Shown: one piece after another, positions 5,438 through 9,075 of the stretch
Position numbering within the stretch: the first letter of the stretch is position 1
Layout: every line of letters starts with the position of its first letter
Translations under genes and position numbers: made by a program
Notes under the pieces: generated by a model
Told to the model about the DNA's origin: nothing
The model's database searches: none
The model's input: the letters and a program-made list of their open reading frames with translations, nothing else
Source: Acidobacteriota bacterium
GTDB taxonomy: Bacteria; Acidobacteriota; Terriglobia; UBA7540
NCBI GenBank assembly: GCA_003171295.1
Contig: PMYF01000651.1
Coordinates: 1 to 9,075 of the forward strand
Direction: 5' to 3'
DNA length: 9,075 nt

Positions 5438-6913
5438 CTAGACGACCAACCGCCCTCCTTCCTGCAATCTCGCGGGTCTCCGGGATCTTTCCACTCGATT
5501 CATGATAAGAGCCATCAGGGCGGTTAGAATTACCATGCTGCGCCAGAAAGTGTAAGCGTCGACGGCCAGAAGTTGAATGAGTTCCCCGGCCCAAATGGAC
5601 AACATCACGGCCGCCCAGAAAGCTATGGGGTCATTCTTCTGGCGCGCCAGCCGCGAAAAGGTGTGGAGGATCGCACCGGAAAAGATTAGGAATCCCGCGA
5701 GACCCACAACGCCGGTTTCAAGGAGGAGGCTTAAGTATCCGTTGTCCGCAATGAGTTCGCCATGAAACAGTCGAGTAAAGGTGAGGGTTTTGTAGCCGAT
5801 CCCGAAGATGAGGTATTGCGGGTACTCGCGAATGATATCCAGGATGCGAATCCAAGTTAAATAGCGGCCACTGGTTGCCCCGTTCGGGTCAGTGAGGATT
5901 TCTGTAAGATGCCCCACCCGCGCTTCCAGGAAATAGTGCCAAAGCTCAGGCGAATACATCCAAAGCAGCAGGAGCGGAACCGCAAGCGCCAGACAGAGGA
6001 CCAAGGAGCGGCGGACATTGACCAAACCAGAGGTCAGACTGAAAACCAACAGAGCCACTGCGATGCCCATCCAGGTGCTGCGGGAGAATGTCACCAGTAT
6101 AGCCAGGCCGAAAACTGCGGTAAGAAGGACGAGCAGCCACCGGGGCAGGCCGGCACGGCGATCTCTCCGTGCTAGCAACGCCGCAGCGGCCGGCACCAGG
6201 AAGAAGCCGCAGAAGTTGGCGAAGTTCAGAGAATCGTAAAACACACCTTGTGCCCGTCGCAGGATTTCTGTGCCAAGCCAAACAAACTGATTCGGGGTCG
6301 GGTGTAGCAGAGGGACAGGCCATATGAAATCCACGATACCGTATCCAGCAGAGAGCACGGCTCCGGCACAAAGCAGTGGATAGATCGCTCGTTCGGTCCG
6401 GGTTTCTTCGAGACGAGCCCCTCCTCGGATCAAAAAATAGATGAAAGCCGTCTGGCTCAGAAGCAACCAGCGCGAAAGGCTCTCGGTTCCTGTCTGAATT
6501 CCGGAGAGCCAGAATGCGAAAGGTAGGGAGGAGGCTGTGCCCGCGAGAAAGGCCACCAAACCTTTTGCAACAGGATCCCATGCCGGGCAAATGTCCCGAA
6601 GCCGAAACACGGTAATGGCTATCCCAATGGGGAGCAGAAGAAAGGAAGCGTAAACAGGCTTCTCGCCCAGTTGCGAATGGTAGATGGGCGGGAAGATCTC
6701 GAGGAACAGGAGGAAAACAACCACAAAAAGCAATGGCTCCCGAAGTGACATCACAGCAAATAGCAAGTAGGCGATTCCACCCATTGCCCCCAGGAACACG
6801 AACGTGGCCGGGCTGTGGAGCGCGAGGAGCAAACCGAGCGCGACGGCGAGCCCCGTCGGAACAAGCCGCCGGCAAGTCAGGGGTGAGGAAAACAATATAC
6901 TCCGCAGGCTCAT
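5438..6913 (-). CDS. O-antigen polymerase/ligase family membrane protein (Wzy_C type)
   Basis: The protein has 491 residues with about 12 hydrophobic segments. The large extracytoplasmic loop with flanking motifs typical of the Wzy/WaaL superfamily is recognisable: TFSRSTWMGIAVAL (275-288), the loop with SGRYLTWIRILDIIREYP (348-365) and GIGY (371-374), then DNGYLSLLLETGVVGLAGFL (390-409). The family either polymerises undecaprenyl-linked repeat units or ligates glycan to lipid A or protein, all on the periplasmic face. Sequence alone does not separate these roles, but standing between a Wzx-like flippase and glycosyltransferases favours a polymerase. Its ATG overlaps the flippase stop (ATGA, 6910-6913), which implies translational coupling. 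Confidence 0.88.
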   Translation of the reverse strand: MSLRSILFSSPLTCRRLVPTGLAVALGLLLALHSPATFVFLGAMGGIAYLLFAVMSLREPLLFVVVFLLFLEIFPPIYHSQLGEKPVYASFLLLPIGIAITVFRLRDICPAWDPVAKGLVAFLAGTASSLPFAFWLSGIQTGTESLSRWLLLSQTAFIYFLIRGGARLEETRTERAIYPLLCAGAVLSAGYGIVDFIWPVPLLHPTPNQFVWLGTEILRRAQGVFYDSLNFANFCGFFLVPAAAALLARRDRRAGLPRWLLVLLTAVFGLAILVTFSRSTWMGIAVALLVFSLTSGLVNVRRSLVLCLALAVPLLLLWMYSPELWHYFLEARVGHLTEILTDPNGATSGRYLTWIRILDIIREYPQYLIFGIGYKTLTFTRLFHGELIADNGYLSLLLETGVVGLAGFLIFSGAILHTFSRLARQKNDPIAFWAAVMLSIWAGELIQLLAVDAYTFWRSMVILTALMALIMNRVERSRRPARLQEGGRLVV

Positions 6914-8358
6914 ATACTATCGTCCGTGAGAAGACGCCATTCCCGGCGACGGGGCAAACCCAGCACAACCACGATGCCCGCGAGCATGAGCAGCATCCAA
7001 GCCACGAGCCATCTATCACCACCGTGGATCGAGGTGATGAGTACTGGGCCGAGCGCAATCAGCACCGTCGCTCCGGCAAGAACTTGCAGGAGCCCAAGTG
7101 CGGCACTCCGGGCGTGCTCCTCCTGAACCAGAAAGCAAAGGTAAATTCCGCTGATAATGAATTCGCGGACCACATCAGCGATAGCACACCCGGTTGCTCC
7201 ATAGGCAGAAGTGAGAGAAAAACTCAAAACCAGCCCCAACACCATGCCCACGCCGAGGGTGATGAGGCAAACAGAGGGGCGCTGGGCCGCCACAAAAACG
7301 TAGAAGAGGACGGTGTTTAAGAACACCAGAGGGAGCATTGGAGCAAGAATCCTCAGCCAACTGATCCCGGATGCCGAGTCTCGCCCCAAAAGCCACGCGA
7401 GCAGAGTGGGGGCGGCAAACCAAACAGCCAGCCCACCTAGGCCCGTCAGCAGCAAACCATTCTTCACAAGACCCAGCACGTAGGCGCTTCCCTGAGCCGA
7501 CCCATGGCGCAGAAGACGGGAGAGTTTCGGGAACAGCACTGTCATCAGAAGGGAGGTCACGAGAAAGATACCCACCGGAAACCAAGCCGCCGCCTGGAAG
7601 TGGCCAAGCGTCCAGTCAGTAACATAGAAGCCCAAGATGAGAATATCGATCCTGAGGTTCAATGCTTGCAGAATCGCAGTTACCCCTATGGGGACGCTGG
7701 CAACGAGGATAGCCTTGATGATTTCAGGGTCCCACCGATAGGGGCGTCCGGGCGAACAATTGACCCACACGAGTCGCCACCCGAGGCAGGTTTCCGCTGC
7801 CTGCCCCACGACGAACCCGATCACAACGGCCGTTAAACTCGCACGGAACAACAAAGCTCCCCCTATCCATGCCAACGCCAGCGCCGAGTTCAAGGTTTGC
7901 TGCAGCGCGATGAAGTGCATCTTTTCGTACGCCTTGAAGACCGCCATGCACACCTGCGAAAAGGTCTGCAGGACCGCCCGACCGGCGAGGACATAAAATA
8001 GGACACGTCTTCCCCCCTCCGGGACCCCCCATTGGCCGAAGCAAAGGATGAAGAGGAGAAGTGCGCCGCCGAGGATGAACTTCAACCAATGAACACTCCA
8101 AAACACGGCCCGCAGCCGTTCATGATCAGCTGAAAGGTCACGAACCATGTAGAGGTGAAGTCCGAAGTCCGGAACGAGCAGGAGGATACTCCCACAGGCC
8201 AGGGCGTAACCATACTGGCCAAGGGCTACGGGACCAAAGTGGCGGGCGATGACTATCGCCATCAGTAGCGTGGCCAAGCGGGAGGCAGCCTCACCGCCGA
8301 AGACGGCCGCGGTGTTCACAAACAGCCGGCGCGGAAACACTCGGAACAGGACAGCCAT
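6910..8358 (-). CDS. Wzx-type polysaccharide flippase (MOP superfamily)
   Basis: The protein has 482 residues with roughly 12-14 membrane helices. The N-terminus shows the flippase signature: an amphipathic NTAAVFGGEAASRLATLLMAI start, IARHFGPVALGQYGYA, and a following VPDFGLHLYMVRDLS. A second repeat begins around the KAILVASVPIGVTAILQALN segment, with LRIDILILGFY after it, as in PST/Wzx transporters. It should move undecaprenyl-diphosphate-linked oligosaccharide from the cytoplasmic to the periplasmic leaflet, driven by an ion gradient. The ATG at 8358 lies 9 nt after the stop of the chain-length gene, and its own stop overlaps the next ATG. The short polar tail after residue 470 (PRRREWRLLTDDSI) faces the cytoplasm by the positive-inside rule. 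Confidence 0.88.
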   Translation of the reverse strand: MAVLFRVFPRRLFVNTAAVFGGEAASRLATLLMAIVIARHFGPVALGQYGYALACGSILLLVPDFGLHLYMVRDLSADHERLRAVFWSVHWLKFILGGALLLFILCFGQWGVPEGGRRVLFYVLAGRAVLQTFSQVCMAVFKAYEKMHFIALQQTLNSALALAWIGGALLFRASLTAVVIGFVVGQAAETCLGWRLVWVNCSPGRPYRWDPEIIKAILVASVPIGVTAILQALNLRIDILILGFYVTDWTLGHFQAAAWFPVGIFLVTSLLMTVLFPKLSRLLRHGSAQGSAYVLGLVKNGLLLTGLGGLAVWFAAPTLLAWLLGRDSASGISWLRILAPMLPLVFLNTVLFYVFVAAQRPSVCLITLGVGMVLGLVLSFSLTSAYGATGCAIADVVREFIISGIYLCFLVQEEHARSAALGLLQVLAGATVLIALGPVLITSIHGGDRWLVAWMLLMLAGIVVVLGLPRRREWRLLTDDSI

Positions 8359-8367
8359 AGATGTCCG

Positions 8368-9075
8368 TCAGTCGCCTCGAACGCCGAGGCGCTCGAGCCT
8401 ATCGACAGCAAAGGATTTCGGTCGGCGCATTTCCCGGTAGTTTTCAATCGCCAGGGCGAGGCCCGTGAACAGGAAAACCCCCAGTAGGAAGCCCAGCAGG
8501 GTGTTGAGCATGGCCATGGGCCGGACCGGCCGTTCGGGAATGAGAGCGGGCGCAATCTGCTTCATGTCCTGGGATTTCGAATTCACCGTTACCGAGACGT
8601 CCTGGAGAAGGCGGGTCGCATTCTTGACCGCTTCCCCAGCTAGGGCATAGTCGCGGTCTGCCTTGTCGATCTCACTTCGCAGCAGCGCGAGCTGCGCAAG
8701 AAGTCGTGAGATCTGCGGGTTGACTCTAGCCAACTGTTCCGTCGCCGTCTGAATTCCGGCGCGCTCCGCTGCGCTGCTCGCTAATGCGATGACGAGATTC
8801 TTCTGAATCTCCTCTCGAGTCGTATTGAGGGACTCCTCCGTCATGGATAAGGACGTGCCATTAGGATCAAGTTTTTCCGCAGCTTTTTCCAGGTAGCGAT
8901 CTGCGGTGACGCTTTTTTTGAGCTGAAAGATTCGCGGCTCCCCAACCAAGGTTTGTTGCAGCAACTTGGATTTGCCCTCGTCTTGTGCCAATTCAAGGGG
9001 CAGTTGCCCCAGACGAGTTGAAAGCTTGTCCTTTTCCCCGAGAAGAATACTCAGATCCTTTTCTCGATTCTCAAT
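8368..9075 (-). CDS. Wzz/GumC-like polysaccharide chain-length/co-polymerase protein, 5' end outside the window
   Basis: The frame is open to the right edge, giving 235 residues with no start; the in-frame TTG at 8991 is internal because coding continues another 28 codons upstream. Most of the fragment is charged and heptad-like (two long helical stretches, around SMTEESLNTTREEIQKN and the QISRLLAQLALLRSEIDKAD segment), as in the periplasmic coiled coil of GumC/Wzz proteins. It then has a Pro-rich segment (PALIPERPVRPMAML) and one membrane helix (about 188-210 of the visible part). A cytoplasmic tail of about 25 residues (RPKSFAVDRLERLGVRGD at its end) follows. There is no C-terminal tyrosine-kinase domain, so any BY-kinase must be a separate protein. 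This class controls chain length during Wzy polymerisation and docks to the outer-membrane exporter. The first membrane helix is outside the window. Confidence 0.8.
   Translation of the reverse strand: MENREKDLSILLGEKDKLSTRLGQLPLELAQDEGKSKLLQQTLVGEPRIFQLKKSVTADRYLEKAAEKLDPNGTSLSMTEESLNTTREEIQKNLVIALASSAAERAGIQTATEQLARVNPQISRLLAQLALLRSEIDKADRDYALAGEAVKNATRLLQDVSVTVNSKSQDMKQIAPALIPERPVRPMAMLNTLLGFLLGVFLFTGLALAIENYREMRRPKSFAVDRLERLGVRGD

Noticed and set aside
5946..7058. A 370-codon minus-strand frame overlapping the polymerase-like gene
   Set aside because: It is rich in Arg, Ser, Cys and Pro, as expected for a shifted frame. The overlapping frame has the full membrane topology and Wzy_C motifs.

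Overview
The window is a moderately GC-rich stretch from a diderm (Gram-negative type) bacterium. Two predicted lipoproteins with lipoboxes, a Wzz/Wzx/Wzy-type polysaccharide export set and a c-type cytochrome all fit that. Gene content (NagX/DUF5009-like acyltransferase, DUF4440 lipoprotein, IS5-like transposase remnant, GC-rich interspersed hairpins) resembles soil Acidobacteriota or a similar uncultured lineage. The phylum call is inference only; there is no rRNA or marker gene here.

Layout. Positions 1-428 (+) hold the 3' end of a membrane acyltransferase-like gene. Positions 429-978 are about 550 bases with no convincing gene but with a strong imperfect hairpin (824-853). Positions 979-1503 (+) encode a DUF4440/SnoaL-like lipoprotein, followed by a terminator-like hairpin and a second, perfect 14-bp hairpin that share the decamer AGCCGCGGCA. 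Positions 1607-2185 look like a gene graveyard: a Shine-Dalgarno with a start-less, stop-containing signal-peptide remnant; the 5' end of an IS5-like transposase on the minus strand, with its own promoter and a start-codon-occluding inverted repeat; and a plus-strand membrane-protein tail with an in-frame stop.

From 2186 to the right edge every gene is on the minus strand. In transcription order these are: a Wzz/GumC-like chain-length protein (5' end outside the window), a Wzx-type flippase, a Wzy/WaaL-type polymerase or ligase, two GT4 glycosyltransferases, and a diheme c-type cytochrome lipoprotein. Junctions among the first five are 9 nt, a 4-nt overlap, 16 nt and a 10-nt overlap, so this is very probably one operon. 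The two GT4 enzymes would add sugars to a lipid-linked repeat unit on the cytoplasmic face, Wzx would flip it, the Wzy-like protein would polymerise or ligate it, and the Wzz-like protein would set chain length. The priming transferase, export porin and sugar-nucleotide genes are not in the window and may lie upstream (beyond 9075). The cytochrome is probably functionally separate although it is in line with the operon.

I see no CRISPR array, tRNA, rRNA, or clear new defence or biosynthetic system. The least ordinary material is the remnant-rich strip between about 1500 and 2190.
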